DNA from: a virus
Strand: one strand, 5' to 3'
Virus record (IMG/VR): IMGVR_UViG_3300035682_001872
Location: 1 to 52,172 of that record
Length of the DNA stretch: 52,172 nt
Below the pieces are notes generated by a model. It did no database searches. It was not told the DNA's origin and saw only the letters and a program-made list of their open reading frames with translations. A program made the position numbers and the translations under genes. Positions 22,600 through 30,807 of this stretch are shown piece after piece (within the stretch, counting starts at the first letter, position 1; the number at the start of each line of letters is the position of its first letter).

Positions 22600-22827
22600 A
22601 TGATTGACCGCATAAATTTTTCAACTGTTGATTTAAATCATTCTCCGGCTCCTGATTGTATAATGCCTCCAGATGATCCCATATACAACAATTTAGCAGC
22701 ACGTGAAGCTGAACGTATGAGTCTGCCCAACATTGACAGCACCAACCGCGGTGCAATACAACGCCAACAAAATATCAAGCCGGGAACCGAAGCTTGGTTT
22801 CAGCTATGGTTTAAAGGCGCAAGATGA
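22600..22827 (+). CDS. Small hypothetical protein
   Basis: 75 aa, polar, with a PPDDPIYNNLAAREAERM helix and a terminal TEAWFQLWFKGAR. It starts one nt after the previous stop, and its own stop overlaps the next ATG. No family recognised. Confidence 0.6.
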   Translation: MIDRINFSTVDLNHSPAPDCIMPPDDPIYNNLAAREAERMSLPNIDSTNRGAIQRQQNIKPGTEAWFQLWFKGAR

Positions 22828-23015
22828 GAGCAACAGAATTTGTTAGAAAACATAGGAAAAAAGTTAACGAGCTTGATTTCTTAGGAAGCCAATGCACTAA
22901 AGATTGTTCTGGGCATCGTGCAGGTTATGCTTGGAGTAAACGCAAGGGAACAGTGCCCAATAGTCGCAGTCCCAGTTTCAACAAAGGCGCAGCATTACAG
23001 GCCGCAGGAAAATAG
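22824..23015 (+). CDS. Small basic Cys protein with MRATEF leader
   Basis: 63 aa. It begins MRATEFVRKHRKKVNE|L, matching the cassette leader in its first six residues; the VNE site comes later, at E16. A CTKDCSGHRAGYAWSKRKG segment and SRSPSFNKG follow. This Cys/Arg-rich module is a recurrent type in such phages (recalled, not searched). It is probably DNA- or RNA-contacting because it is strongly basic. A further reading frame follows the stop. Confidence 0.6.
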   Translation: MRATEFVRKHRKKVNELDFLGSQCTKDCSGHRAGYAWSKRKGTVPNSRSPSFNKGAALQAAGK

Positions 23016-23016
23016 C

Positions 23017-23103
23017 ATACCCTTAGGACCGTCACAGTTCACTGTGCCTAAGGCGTCCGGTGCCCCCAACCGTTATCTAATGATTCGCTACCGTCGGATA
23101 TAA
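23017..23103 (+). other. Possible 28-aa ATA-start peptide or structured RNA
   Basis: Behind an AGGAA box (23006-23010) an ATA codon opens a frame encoding PLGPSQFTVPKASGAPNRYL and ending IRYRRI. The DNA can also fold: CCTTAGG (23021-23027) pairs with CCTAAGG (23047-23053) around a CACAG/CTGTG stem, and CCCCCA (23063-23068) pairs with TGGGGG (23106-23111). Either reading, or both, may be right. No tRNA fold was found. Confidence 0.3.
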
Positions 23104-23128
23104 ACTGGGGGATTTATTCGTTTGTGGC

Positions 23129-23156
23129 TTGCTTTCTGTAATAACTAGTGTATAAT
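23129..23156 (+). promoter_or_regulatory. Sigma70-like promoter before dsbA-like gene
   Basis: TTGCTT (23129-23134), a 16-nt spacer and TATAAT (23151-23156). The ATG at 23180 has an AGGAG Shine-Dalgarno, so a short normal leader is expected. It may drive the dsbA-like, membrane protein and gp43 operon. Confidence 0.65.
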
Positions 23157-23179
23157 TGTATTTTCACTAGGAGACATAC

Positions 23180-23440
23180 ATGTCAGATCGCGCATTCAGT
23201 ACTGAACAAAAAGCCAAACTCACACAGATCATCAACGAAGGCATGCAGATCATGCACGAAGTTGAAACACTCAACGGCGGCCTAAACGACACTATCAAAG
23301 CAGTGGCCGAAGAAATGGAAATCAAACCAGCTATTCTCAAAAAAGCAATCAAGTTGGCACACAAGGCCGAATTTGGTCGTGAGCAGCAGGATCATGAACT
23401 GTTGGAAACTATCCTGACCACAGTGGGTAAAACTCTATAA
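23180..23440 (+). CDS. dsbA: DsbA-like small dsDNA-binding protein
   Basis: 86 aa, close to T4 DsbA (89 aa), a double-stranded DNA-binding protein linked to late transcription. It is almost wholly helical: an N-terminal charged helix, INEGMQIMHEVETLNGGLND, then a central IKAVAEEMEIKPAILKKAIKL that matches the T4 pattern of a conserved LKxGVxP-type turn followed by a basic helix. Similar small proteins are annotated as DsbA in cyanophages. The stop overlaps the next ATG (TAATG). Function is by family resemblance; the name refers to the phage protein, not the disulfide enzyme. Confidence 0.65.
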   Translation: MSDRAFSTEQKAKLTQIINEGMQIMHEVETLNGGLNDTIKAVAEEMEIKPAILKKAIKLAHKAEFGREQQDHELLETILTTVGKTL

Positions 23441-23739
23441 TGATTGATGTTCGCGGCATTGTATACGACATTATTGACTGGGCAGAAAAGGACTATCGAA
23501 TATGGCCTGCGAGATTTGTGTTGGAAGTGGCAGCCTGGGTCACTAGCATTGCTTGTTCCACAATCATGGCGTTTACTTTACCACATCCACCGTTCTTGTT
23601 GCTGTATCCCATGTTCATTGCTCAGTGTGCTGTATTTGCCTGGGCGGCATGGACTCGGCAAAGTCTCGGAATGTTGGGCAATTATATTTTGTTAATAAGT
23701 ATCGATATAGCAGCATTGATTAGATTGATCACGCTGTAG
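23440..23739 (+). CDS. Small membrane protein
   Basis: 99 aa. Three hydrophobic segments are visible: about residues 26-48 (VLEVAAWVTSIACSTIMAF), 51-70 (FLLLYPMFIAQCAVFAWAA) and 77-97 (LGNYILLISIDIAALIRLI). The N-terminus is polar and acidic with IDWAEKDYR. It would lie in the inner membrane. Its place between dsbA-like and gp43 is known from related phages by my recollection. No function recognised; holin activity cannot be excluded. Confidence 0.7.
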   Translation: MIDVRGIVYDIIDWAEKDYRIWPARFVLEVAAWVTSIACSTIMAFTLPHPPFLLLYPMFIAQCAVFAWAAWTRQSLGMLGNYILLISIDIAALIRLITL

Positions 23740-23773
23740 GATTCGCTCGCCTAACGGGCATGTACACGGCAAC

Positions 23774-23796
23774 AGTGAGCCACAAGTCACTAGGAG
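23774..23796 (+). promoter_or_regulatory. Hairpin and ribosome binding site: possible gp43 translational operator
   Basis: AGTGA (23774-23778), an 8-nt loop GCCACAAG and TCACT (23787-23791) form a 5-bp stem directly joined to the Shine-Dalgarno AGGAG (23792-23796). In T4 the gp43 polymerase represses its own translation by binding an RNA hairpin, described as a 5-bp stem with an 8-nt loop, next to its ribosome binding site. The architecture here is the same; the loop sequence differs. Confidence 0.5.
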
Positions 23797-23803
23797 AATT
23801 ATC

Positions 23804-26470
23804 ATATCATACGTCGACGCACTGTTTGATCGAGACAAAGATCGAATTCACATAGTTGAACGCATTAATGGCGTTCGCAAATATCAAGAATTTCCAGCCA
23901 CATACATTTTTTACTACGACGATCCTAGAGGAAAGTTTCGCAGTATTTTTGGTACACCAGTGGCTAGATTCAGCAGCAGAAACAACAAGGAGTTTCGCAA
24001 AGAGCTGCGCATGCATTCGGGTAAAACTGTCTATGAAAGTGATATCAATCCTGTATTTCGATGCTTGGCTGAAAACTATCTAGGCGCAGATGCTCCAAAA
24101 TTACACACAGCTTTCTTTGACATTGAAACAGACTTTGATCCAGTGCGCGGCTTTAGCAGCACTGAGGAAGCGTTCAATCCCATCACAGCCATCACAGTCT
24201 ACTTGGATTGGCTGGACCAGTTGGTTACCTTGGCTATTCCTCCCAAGAGCATGAGCATGGAAACTGCTAGAGAAATTGCTGCTGACTTTGACAACACATT
24301 TATGTTTGAACGTGAAGCAGACTTGTTGGATTCATTCTTGCATCTAATTGACGATGCAGACGTATTGTCGGGATGGAACAGCGAAGGTTATGATATTCCT
24401 TACACAGTGAATCGAGTCACTCGCATACTGAGCAAGGACGATACACGCAGATTTTGCCTGTGGGGGCAAATGCCCAAGGCACGTACATTTGAACGCTTCG
24501 GAAAAGAAAGTCTTACATTTGATCTTGTGGGTCGAGTCCACATGGACTATATGCAGTTGTATCGCAAATACACCTATGAAGAACGACACAGCTACAGCTT
24601 GGATGCCATTGGTGAATACGAAGATCTGGGTAGCAAAACAGCGTTCGAAGGTACACTGGATCAGCTGTACAATCTAAATTTTCGAACTTTCATTGAATAC
24701 AACAGACAAGACGTGGTGCTTGTCAACAAGATTGATAAAAAATTAAAGTTTCTAGATTTGGCAAATTCAATTGCGCATGAAAATACTGTGCTGTTGCCGA
24801 CCACAACTGGTGCTGTGGCTGTGACCGAACAGGCCATTATCAACGAAGCACATGCACATGGCATGGTGGTCCCAAATCGCAAGCAGTACGGTGACAATCA
24901 GGACACGCAGGCAGCCGGCGCTTATGTTGCTTATCCTAAAAAAGGTTTGCACGACTATATTGGATCAATCGACATCAACAGTTTGTATCCGTCAGCAATT
25001 CGTGCCCTAAATATGGGTCCGGAAACTATTGTGGGACAACTGAGACCCATTGCCACAGACCAATACATAAATGATCGTATCGGCCGGAACATGAGTTTTG
25101 CTGCAGCATGGGAAGGACTGTTTGGTACTTTGGAATACACAGCGGTCATGGAACAGAATCGCGGATTTGAATTGACAGTGGACTGGGAAGATGGTACCAC
25201 CAATGTCATGTCAGCTGCAGAATTTTGGCATGTGATTTTTGACAGCAACAAACCATGGGTGCTCAGTGCCAACGGCACTATCTTTACCTATGACAAAGAA
25301 GGTATCATTCCCGGCTTGTTGGCTCGATGGTATGCCGAACGTAAAGAAATGCAGGCCACATTGACACGAGTAAAAGACGAAGGCAATCATGAACAAGAAG
25401 AATACTGGGACAAGCGTCAGTTGGTCAAGAAAATCAACTTGAATAGCTTGTATGGTGCTATTCTAAATCCAGGTTGTAGATTCTTTGACAAACGCATTGG
25501 ACAATCAACAACCTTGGTAGGTAGAACCATTGCCCGGCACATGGATGCCTATGTCAACGAGTGTATAACAGGCCGGTACGATCATGTGGGCAATGCCATT
25601 ATATACGGTGACACAGACTCTTGCTACTTTTCTGCTTATCCTGTACTTCGAGAAGAAATTGCGCAAGGGCGTATGGAATGGAACAAGGATGTTGCAGTGG
25701 CCTTGTATGACAGCATTGCAGAACAGGTCAATCTCAGTTTCCCAGGCTTTATGGAACAGGCTTTTCATTGTCCCAGAGACATGGGTTCTATCATTCAAGG
25801 TGGTCGAGAAATTGTTGCTATCAAGGGTCTGTTTATCACCAAGAAACGATATGCTGTGTTGTTCTACGACAAGGACGGCAAGCGGTATGACGTAGGCGGC
25901 AAGCCTGGCAAGGTCAAAGCCATGGGCCTAGATCTCAAGCGGTCAGATACTCCTAAGATTATCCAAGAATTTCTTAGCGACATTCTTAACGATGTTCTCA
26001 ATGGATCGGAGAAAGAACCTATTATTGAAAAAATACGTGAGTTCAAATATCAATTCAAGGAACGACCAGCTTGGGAAAAAGGCAGCCCAAAGCGTGTCAA
26101 CAACTTGACCATGTACGGCAACAAAGAAATCAAAGAAGGCAAGACCAACATGCCAGGACATGTTCGCGCTGCTATCAACTGGAATAATCTGCGCAGAATG
26201 AACAGCGATAATTATTCTTTACAAGTGGTGGATGGTATGAAAGTTATTGTTTGCAAATTACGTAGCAATCCTTTAGGTTGGACTAGTATTGCTTATCCCA
26301 CCGACGAGCAACATTTACCCAGGTGGTTTTGTGAACTGCCATTTGACGATGCCGAAATGGAATCTACTGTAGTTGATGGCAAGGTCGATAATTTGTTGGG
26401 AGTACTGGACTGGGATTTGGCTGGCGCAACCAACACAGATAACACATTTCAATCATTGTTTGAGTTTTAA
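23804..26470 (+). CDS. 43: Family B DNA polymerase (gp43-like), probable ATA start
   Basis: 888 aa, near T4 gp43 (898). The first ATG/GTG in frame is GTG 23960, but coding continues upstream to ATA 23804 and encodes a normal gp43 N-terminus (SYVDALFDRDKDRIHIVER, then FYYDDPRGKF). The ATA sits 7 nt after AGGAG, so I take it as the start; an ATG-to-ATA error is the alternative. Motifs: exonuclease FFDIET with D106, polymerase A DINSLYPS near 390, B KKINLNSLYGA, C YGDTDSCYF near 603. The C-terminal QSLFEF resembles the clamp-binding peptide. It copies phage DNA with gp45 and gp44. Its stop overlaps the next start. Confidence 0.93.
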   Translation: MSYVDALFDRDKDRIHIVERINGVRKYQEFPATYIFYYDDPRGKFRSIFGTPVARFSSRNNKEFRKELRMHSGKTVYESDINPVFRCLAENYLGADAPKLHTAFFDIETDFDPVRGFSSTEEAFNPITAITVYLDWLDQLVTLAIPPKSMSMETAREIAADFDNTFMFEREADLLDSFLHLIDDADVLSGWNSEGYDIPYTVNRVTRILSKDDTRRFCLWGQMPKARTFERFGKESLTFDLVGRVHMDYMQLYRKYTYEERHSYSLDAIGEYEDLGSKTAFEGTLDQLYNLNFRTFIEYNRQDVVLVNKIDKKLKFLDLANSIAHENTVLLPTTTGAVAVTEQAIINEAHAHGMVVPNRKQYGDNQDTQAAGAYVAYPKKGLHDYIGSIDINSLYPSAIRALNMGPETIVGQLRPIATDQYINDRIGRNMSFAAAWEGLFGTLEYTAVMEQNRGFELTVDWEDGTTNVMSAAEFWHVIFDSNKPWVLSANGTIFTYDKEGIIPGLLARWYAERKEMQATLTRVKDEGNHEQEEYWDKRQLVKKINLNSLYGAILNPGCRFFDKRIGQSTTLVGRTIARHMDAYVNECITGRYDHVGNAIIYGDTDSCYFSAYPVLREEIAQGRMEWNKDVAVALYDSIAEQVNLSFPGFMEQAFHCPRDMGSIIQGGREIVAIKGLFITKKRYAVLFYDKDGKRYDVGGKPGKVKAMGLDLKRSDTPKIIQEFLSDILNDVLNGSEKEPIIEKIREFKYQFKERPAWEKGSPKRVNNLTMYGNKEIKEGKTNMPGHVRAAINWNNLRRMNSDNYSLQVVDGMKVIVCKLRSNPLGWTSIAYPTDEQHLPRWFCELPFDDAEMESTVVDGKVDNLLGVLDWDLAGATNTDNTFQSLFEF

Positions 26471-27411
26471 TGAAACTGAGTTCGTTAATTTCTTATAAAA
26501 GTCTTCTAGAGGATATGATTCCCCTTGATACTGTGCCATTGGCTCACGACAAGCTGGCACCGGTGTTGTACACTGTTCAATCAAATGAAATACAATTTAC
26601 ACATTTAACTGAACAACTGGAAGCCAACTACCAAGACATTTTAAAAAAATTAGACAATTTTGATCAGACTGCTGACCAAATTAAAAGTCAAATTGAGCTG
26701 CTGATTCAGCAGCACGAGTCAGTCTACTACGAAAATAGTACCGAGTTATATCGGCAAATGATGCAGTATGACAGCAATGAATATATCCTAGATCGTCGAC
26801 AGTCGTTGACTGCTACAGTAAAAGAATTAATCATTGCTAGACTACAACGATATGGCGATTGGCACCACGCTGGCATGATCATTCGGCCCGGACGAGAAGA
26901 TTGGATTAATTTCTTAGTGGGATGTGATCCGTTGTATCTTGTTGACACAGATCAAGAGTTATTGGATCCTGCATTGCTGAGATTTAATGATCAATACCAA
27001 CGGCGATTGCGAACCTATGCAGTGACAGAAAGTGCGCACGATCCCATCCTAACACAATTACCGTCTGGACAGTTTGCATTTTGTTTGATCTATAACTTTT
27101 TTAACTTTAAACCGTTGGAAATAGTAAATGCATATCTACGCGAGTTGTTTCACAAACTCAAACCAGGCGGTGTCATTGCCCTGACTATCAATGACTGCAA
27201 CCGAGCTGGTGCTGTTAAACTGGCAGAATCAGGTTTTAAATGCTATACACCTAAACAGGCAATTGTAGAACACTGCCAACTGCTGGGATTTGAATTGATT
27301 CAAAGTTTTCACATCGATGCTGCCAGCACTTGGTTAGAATTTAAACGTCCTGGCGAACTAACATCATTGCGTGGCGGTCAAGCCTTGGCACAGGTATTTT
27401 CTCGCATATAG
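26470..27411 (+). CDS. Methyltransferase-like protein between gp43 and gp45
   Basis: 313 aa. The N-terminal 100 residues are long helices with coiled-coil character (QIKSQIELLIQQHESVYYEN). The C-terminal part looks like a class I methyltransferase without a clean GxGxG: VGCDPLYLVDTD may be the acidic strand 2, and QFAFCLIYNFFNFK followed by FHKLKPGGVIALTIND matches the post-motif region of SAM enzymes. Catalytic ability is uncertain because motif I is weak. The overlap with the gp43 stop suggests replication-linked expression. The substrate is not recognised; DNA modification would fit the nearby DpdA-like gene. Confidence 0.6.
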   Translation: MKLSSLISYKSLLEDMIPLDTVPLAHDKLAPVLYTVQSNEIQFTHLTEQLEANYQDILKKLDNFDQTADQIKSQIELLIQQHESVYYENSTELYRQMMQYDSNEYILDRRQSLTATVKELIIARLQRYGDWHHAGMIIRPGREDWINFLVGCDPLYLVDTDQELLDPALLRFNDQYQRRLRTYAVTESAHDPILTQLPSGQFAFCLIYNFFNFKPLEIVNAYLRELFHKLKPGGVIALTINDCNRAGAVKLAESGFKCYTPKQAIVEHCQLLGFELIQSFHIDAASTWLEFKRPGELTSLRGGQALAQVFSRI

Positions 27412-27423
27412 GTTAAACTGGCA

Positions 27424-27452
27424 TTGACTATTGTCAATTAATCACGTAAAAT
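27424..27452 (+). promoter_or_regulatory. Sigma70-like promoter before gp45
   Basis: TTGACT (27424-27429), a 17-nt spacer and TAAAAT (27447-27452), in the 90-nt gap before gp45. A second possible box pair, TTGAAT...CATATT, lies just downstream and contains the CTAAATAA element. Confidence 0.55.
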
Positions 27453-27474
27453 TAATACATTATTGAATTACGAT

Positions 27475-27482
27475 CTAAATAA
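27475..27482 (+). promoter_or_regulatory. Late-like motif CTAAATAA before gp45
   Basis: CTAAATAA lies 19 nt before ATG 27502, downstream of a sigma70-like promoter. gp45 also acts in T4 late transcription, so dual early and late control would make sense. Confidence 0.4.
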
Positions 27483-27501
27483 TCATCATATTGGAGAACA
27501 C

Positions 27502-28233
27502 ATGAGAGACCACTTGTTAGACTTAGTAGAACACACATTTGAACTGGGCTGTATCGACACTGTCAAGATTACCGGCGATGCTAACGAAACCGCAATCAGC
27601 GGTGCAGCAGAAGACCGTTCGGTTGTGATCAGCGGCAATTTTTTAGTTCCAGTAGCAGATTTTGTTGGCGTATTTGGTATGCCTAACTTATCTAAACTCA
27701 AGGTTCTATTGAACTTGGGAGAGTATAAGGAAAATGCTCAAATTGCAGTAGTTCGTCAGGACCGCGGCGGTATTCAGCAGCCCGTGGGCTTGCATTTTCA
27801 AAATGCAGCCAAAGACTTTAAGAATGACTATCGCTTTATGACTGCAGAAATTGTGGAAGAAAAACTCAAGACTCCTAAGTTCAAGGGAGTCACATGGCAT
27901 ATTGAGTTTGAGCCACAAGTAGCCAACGTCATGCGTTTGAAGATGCAGGCATCAGCCAACTCAGAAGAACTTAATTTTAAAGTCAAAACAGAAGGCACGG
28001 ACTTGAAGTTTTACTTTGGTGATCATTCAACACACGCAGGTGAGTTTGTATTTCAGTCTGATATCTCAGGTTCGCTAAAACGTGCTTGGTCATATCCAGT
28101 CAAACAATTTATCAGCATACTGGATCTCACTGGCGATAAGACAGTACGCATTAGCGATGATGGCGCAGCGAGAATTACTATAAACTCCGGCATTGCTGAA
28201 TACAATTACATCTTGCCTGCACAGCAAAAATGA
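27502..28233 (+). CDS. 45: Sliding clamp (gp45-like)
   Basis: 243 aa from ATG 27502 with a GGAG Shine-Dalgarno; T4 gp45 has 228. The two-domain clamp fold is suggested by repeated strand-helix blocks: FLVPVADFVGVFGMPNLSKL, QVANVMRLKMQASANSEELN and a C-terminal YPVKQFISILDLTGDKTVRI followed by SGIAEYNYILP. The SGIAEYNYILPA end matches the conserved clamp C-terminus. Three copies would ring DNA, hold gp43, and, as in T4, serve as the mobile enhancer of late transcription. Its stop overlaps the DpdA-like start (ATGA), so the two genes are probably co-expressed. Confidence 0.92.
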   Translation: MRDHLLDLVEHTFELGCIDTVKITGDANETAISGAAEDRSVVISGNFLVPVADFVGVFGMPNLSKLKVLLNLGEYKENAQIAVVRQDRGGIQQPVGLHFQNAAKDFKNDYRFMTAEIVEEKLKTPKFKGVTWHIEFEPQVANVMRLKMQASANSEELNFKVKTEGTDLKFYFGDHSTHAGEFVFQSDISGSLKRAWSYPVKQFISILDLTGDKTVRISDDGAARITINSGIAEYNYILPAQQK

Positions 28234-29927
28234 TCGAACAACACAATTTTACAGCAAATCAGAATGACTACGCTGTATTTCTTCCAGCCATCAGCAGTTT
28301 CTATGCCAACTATGTGGGTCGTCAACGTACTGAAAATTACATCGACGCCGCACGTATGCCAGCAGGTATTCCTGACATGGAACAACTCAACTGGTTAAAT
28401 TCGCAAAAAGGTCTGTTTCCTTACAAGTACAGTTTGTATTCAGCAGGTCATGCCGACTTGGACTTGTCCAAGTTTGTGGCCAAAGAGGATATGGTTCGCA
28501 ACAGAGAAGCCGACACTATCATGTTGGCTGACTCAGGTGGGTTCCAGATTGCCAAGGGTGTGTGGGAAGGCGAGTGGCGCGACCCTACTAGTGCAGAAGT
28601 ATCTGCTAAGATGACAGATTGCATTACTCGTAAAACTGAAATCCGACCGGTACTTGATAAGGCAGGCAAACCTAAATTAGACAAACATGGTAACCCTAAG
28701 ACTATAAAAGTTGATCTTATTAAAGAGTATCAAAATAAATTGAATGCTGCACAAAAAATGCGTGAAGTTGTACTTAAATGGCAAATGGGTATTGCCACGT
28801 ACGGCATGACATTGGATATTCCAACTTGGACGTTTCGCGATCCCAAAGCATCTGCTGCATCTGGTATTGCCAGCTACATTGATGCTGTAAATGCAACCAA
28901 GTATAACAACGAGTACTGGATTAACAATCGCTACGGTGACACTAAGATTCTAAATGTCTTGCAAGGAGGCACCCACGACGAAGCCGACGATTGGTACAAT
29001 GACATGAAAGACTACTGTGATCCAGTTAAGTATCCTGGGCGCCACTTTAACGGATGGGGCATGGGAGGGCAGAACATGTGTGATGTACAACTGGTTCTCA
29101 AACGACTGGTACATTTAATACATGACGGGTTGCTGGAATCCGGCATACACGACTGGATGCACTTCTTGGGTACATCAAAACTGGAATGGGCAGTGCTGCT
29201 CACTGCCATTCAGCGTAGTGTGAGGAAGTATCATAATCCAACCTTTACTATCAGCTTTGATTGTGCTAGTCCATTCCTGGCAACTGCTAATGGACAACTG
29301 TATCACAACATCACTACTGAAAATCGCAAGAAGTGGAGTTATAACATGAGTCCTACGGTGGACGATAAGAAGTATGCTGTAGACTCAAGATCATTTGGTG
29401 ATGCTGTCAGGCAAGATAAAAGAAATCCCAAGGATGACGAAGCAATACATCCTAATTTTGAAGATTCACCTATTACGAGCCGTATGAAGATTTCGGATGT
29501 GTGTTATTACAAGCCAGGCGACTTGAATAAGATTGGCAAGGAAGGTAAAACGTCGTGGGATAGTTTCAGCTATGCCTTGCTTATGAGTCATAATGTCTGG
29601 ACACACATCGAAGCTGTACAGCGTGCCAATCGTATGTTTGATTCGGGTGTATGCCCAGACATGATGGTACATCCGTATAACCCTGACTATGACATAGACA
29701 AGGTCATTGATCGTATTTTCTCTGCCCGCGACCGCCAAAAGAGCTTGCAAATTATTGTAGATCATGCTAAAGTATGGGAACGGGTTGTAGGAACACGCGG
29801 TGCCACCGGAAAACGTGCAGTCAACGCACAAAGTCAATACAAAACACTATATGATACCAGAGAAGAGGATATCGCAGTTGATGACCTTGACATTGGCAAA
29901 CTAGACAAACTGGAACAAAGCATATGA
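28230..29927 (+). CDS. dpdA: DpdA-like tRNA-guanine transglycosylase homolog (DNA base exchange)
   Basis: 565 aa, longer than tRNA TGT (about 375), as for DpdA. The TGT active-site strand appears as LADSGGFQ with D101, matching the acid/base Asp of the DSGGFQ motif, and D344 in ISFDCASPF fits the nucleophile. LNVLQGG and GWGMGGQN give the barrel's Gly motifs. DpdA proteins swap guanine in DNA for a 7-deazaguanine such as preQ0. FolE, QueD and QueE in this window can make the precursor. It starts inside the end of gp45. Which base results cannot be told from sequence. Confidence 0.82.
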   Translation: MIEQHNFTANQNDYAVFLPAISSFYANYVGRQRTENYIDAARMPAGIPDMEQLNWLNSQKGLFPYKYSLYSAGHADLDLSKFVAKEDMVRNREADTIMLADSGGFQIAKGVWEGEWRDPTSAEVSAKMTDCITRKTEIRPVLDKAGKPKLDKHGNPKTIKVDLIKEYQNKLNAAQKMREVVLKWQMGIATYGMTLDIPTWTFRDPKASAASGIASYIDAVNATKYNNEYWINNRYGDTKILNVLQGGTHDEADDWYNDMKDYCDPVKYPGRHFNGWGMGGQNMCDVQLVLKRLVHLIHDGLLESGIHDWMHFLGTSKLEWAVLLTAIQRSVRKYHNPTFTISFDCASPFLATANGQLYHNITTENRKKWSYNMSPTVDDKKYAVDSRSFGDAVRQDKRNPKDDEAIHPNFEDSPITSRMKISDVCYYKPGDLNKIGKEGKTSWDSFSYALLMSHNVWTHIEAVQRANRMFDSGVCPDMMVHPYNPDYDIDKVIDRIFSARDRQKSLQIIVDHAKVWERVVGTRGATGKRAVNAQSQYKTLYDTREEDIAVDDLDIGKLDKLEQSI

Positions 29928-30445
29928 AACGAGAAGGGCACGACAACGTAAGATTTTTCTTTGGCAAGGAAGTTGAACACACTCCGGCGTATGATATGGA
30001 TACTCTGTTTGTAGTAGGTGTGCAATCAGTAGAAGACATCAAACATGCGCTGGCATGTTCAACTTACGAAACCAATCACATCTACTTTGGTGCCAACATG
30101 AGTTTTCCTAATCCTCCTGTAAATGATTTCCATACTTGGACATTATGGGAAGACATGATTAAACCATTGTTGAAAACTGGTTTACTGTGTACACTTGATA
30201 TCGACAGCACCAGTGTTGAAGGGCTGTGCGAATCGGGGCTAACAGAATATCATAACTTTATTCCCATGATAAGTGTCAAGTTACCTTACATGAGTCAGTT
30301 GGGATACAGCGCCACTATCAAACTGGATGATCGAGACTTTGCAGCAACCAATCCCGGAGTGTGGTGTCACAGCTTACATGCATTACAAAATCGTGCGGTG
30401 TTCACACCGTGGTCTCAATACACAAAGGACAAAGTAATCAAATGA
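29924..30445 (+). CDS. Conserved hypothetical downstream of dpdA
   Basis: 173 aa starting at the dpdA stop (ATGA). An alpha/beta pattern is visible: VRFFFGKEVEHTPAYDM, then TLFVVGVQSVEDIKHAL, a Tyr-His loop and YSATIKLDDRDFAATNPG. It has a hydrophobic core and several His and Cys residues (LACST, LLCTLDID). The strict coupling suggests it works with DpdA or its product. Similar proteins follow such genes in other phages from memory. Function not recognised. Confidence 0.68.
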   Translation: MKREGHDNVRFFFGKEVEHTPAYDMDTLFVVGVQSVEDIKHALACSTYETNHIYFGANMSFPNPPVNDFHTWTLWEDMIKPLLKTGLLCTLDIDSTSVEGLCESGLTEYHNFIPMISVKLPYMSQLGYSATIKLDDRDFAATNPGVWCHSLHALQNRAVFTPWSQYTKDKVIK

Positions 30446-30807
30446 AATTTTTTGATCGATGGTTTTATCGTAAAGCACGTTGGTGCTGGCATCGTGCAGG
30501 TGTTGTATACCCTGAACTCAAAGCCGAACAGGATTACTTGGACAAGAAGATCAAAAATAACTACATTGAACCACCAATGGAAAGAGACTCTGTTATTTGC
30601 AGCACCAGCGACAGCATTGACTTAGAGCGTCCTATCCGTTTCAAAGTGGCAGCAGCCGAAGGTGGTATGATTGTAGAAGTACAAACATACGATAGTAAAA
30701 ACGATCGCAGCATCACCAAACATCATATCATTCCTGACGAAACTGATGACAAAGCTGCTGCTATTGCTCGAATTGTGTCTTGGGAATTTTTACGGAGACC
30801 CAGCTAA
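30442..30807 (+). CDS. Conserved hypothetical protein
   Basis: 121 aa from ATG 30442, overlapping the previous stop. A basic N-terminal helix (MKFFDRWFYRKARWCWHRAG) could touch membrane or nucleic acid. The C-terminal half is a small beta domain (FKVAAAEGGMIVEVQTYD, then HHIIPDETD). The beta part resembles a frequent conserved hypothetical in T4-like phages. No function recognised. Confidence 0.65.
   Translation: MKFFDRWFYRKARWCWHRAGVVYPELKAEQDYLDKKIKNNYIEPPMERDSVICSTSDSIDLERPIRFKVAAAEGGMIVEVQTYDSKNDRSITKHHIIPDETDDKAAAIARIVSWEFLRRPS

Noticed and set aside
23016-23179. Possible tRNA gene in this structured gap
   Set aside because: The stems do not give a 7-bp acceptor about 70 nt apart, nor anticodon and T arms; only a generic structured RNA or small peptide is possible.
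23960-26470. gp43 starting at GTG 23960
   Set aside because: That start removes about 52 conserved N-terminal residues and lacks a proper ribosome site, while AGGAG precedes ATA 23804.
30361-30441. N-terminal extension of the gene at 30442
   Set aside because: The extension only reads through the previous gene in another frame; ATG 30442 overlaps the preceding stop as in other coupled pairs here.
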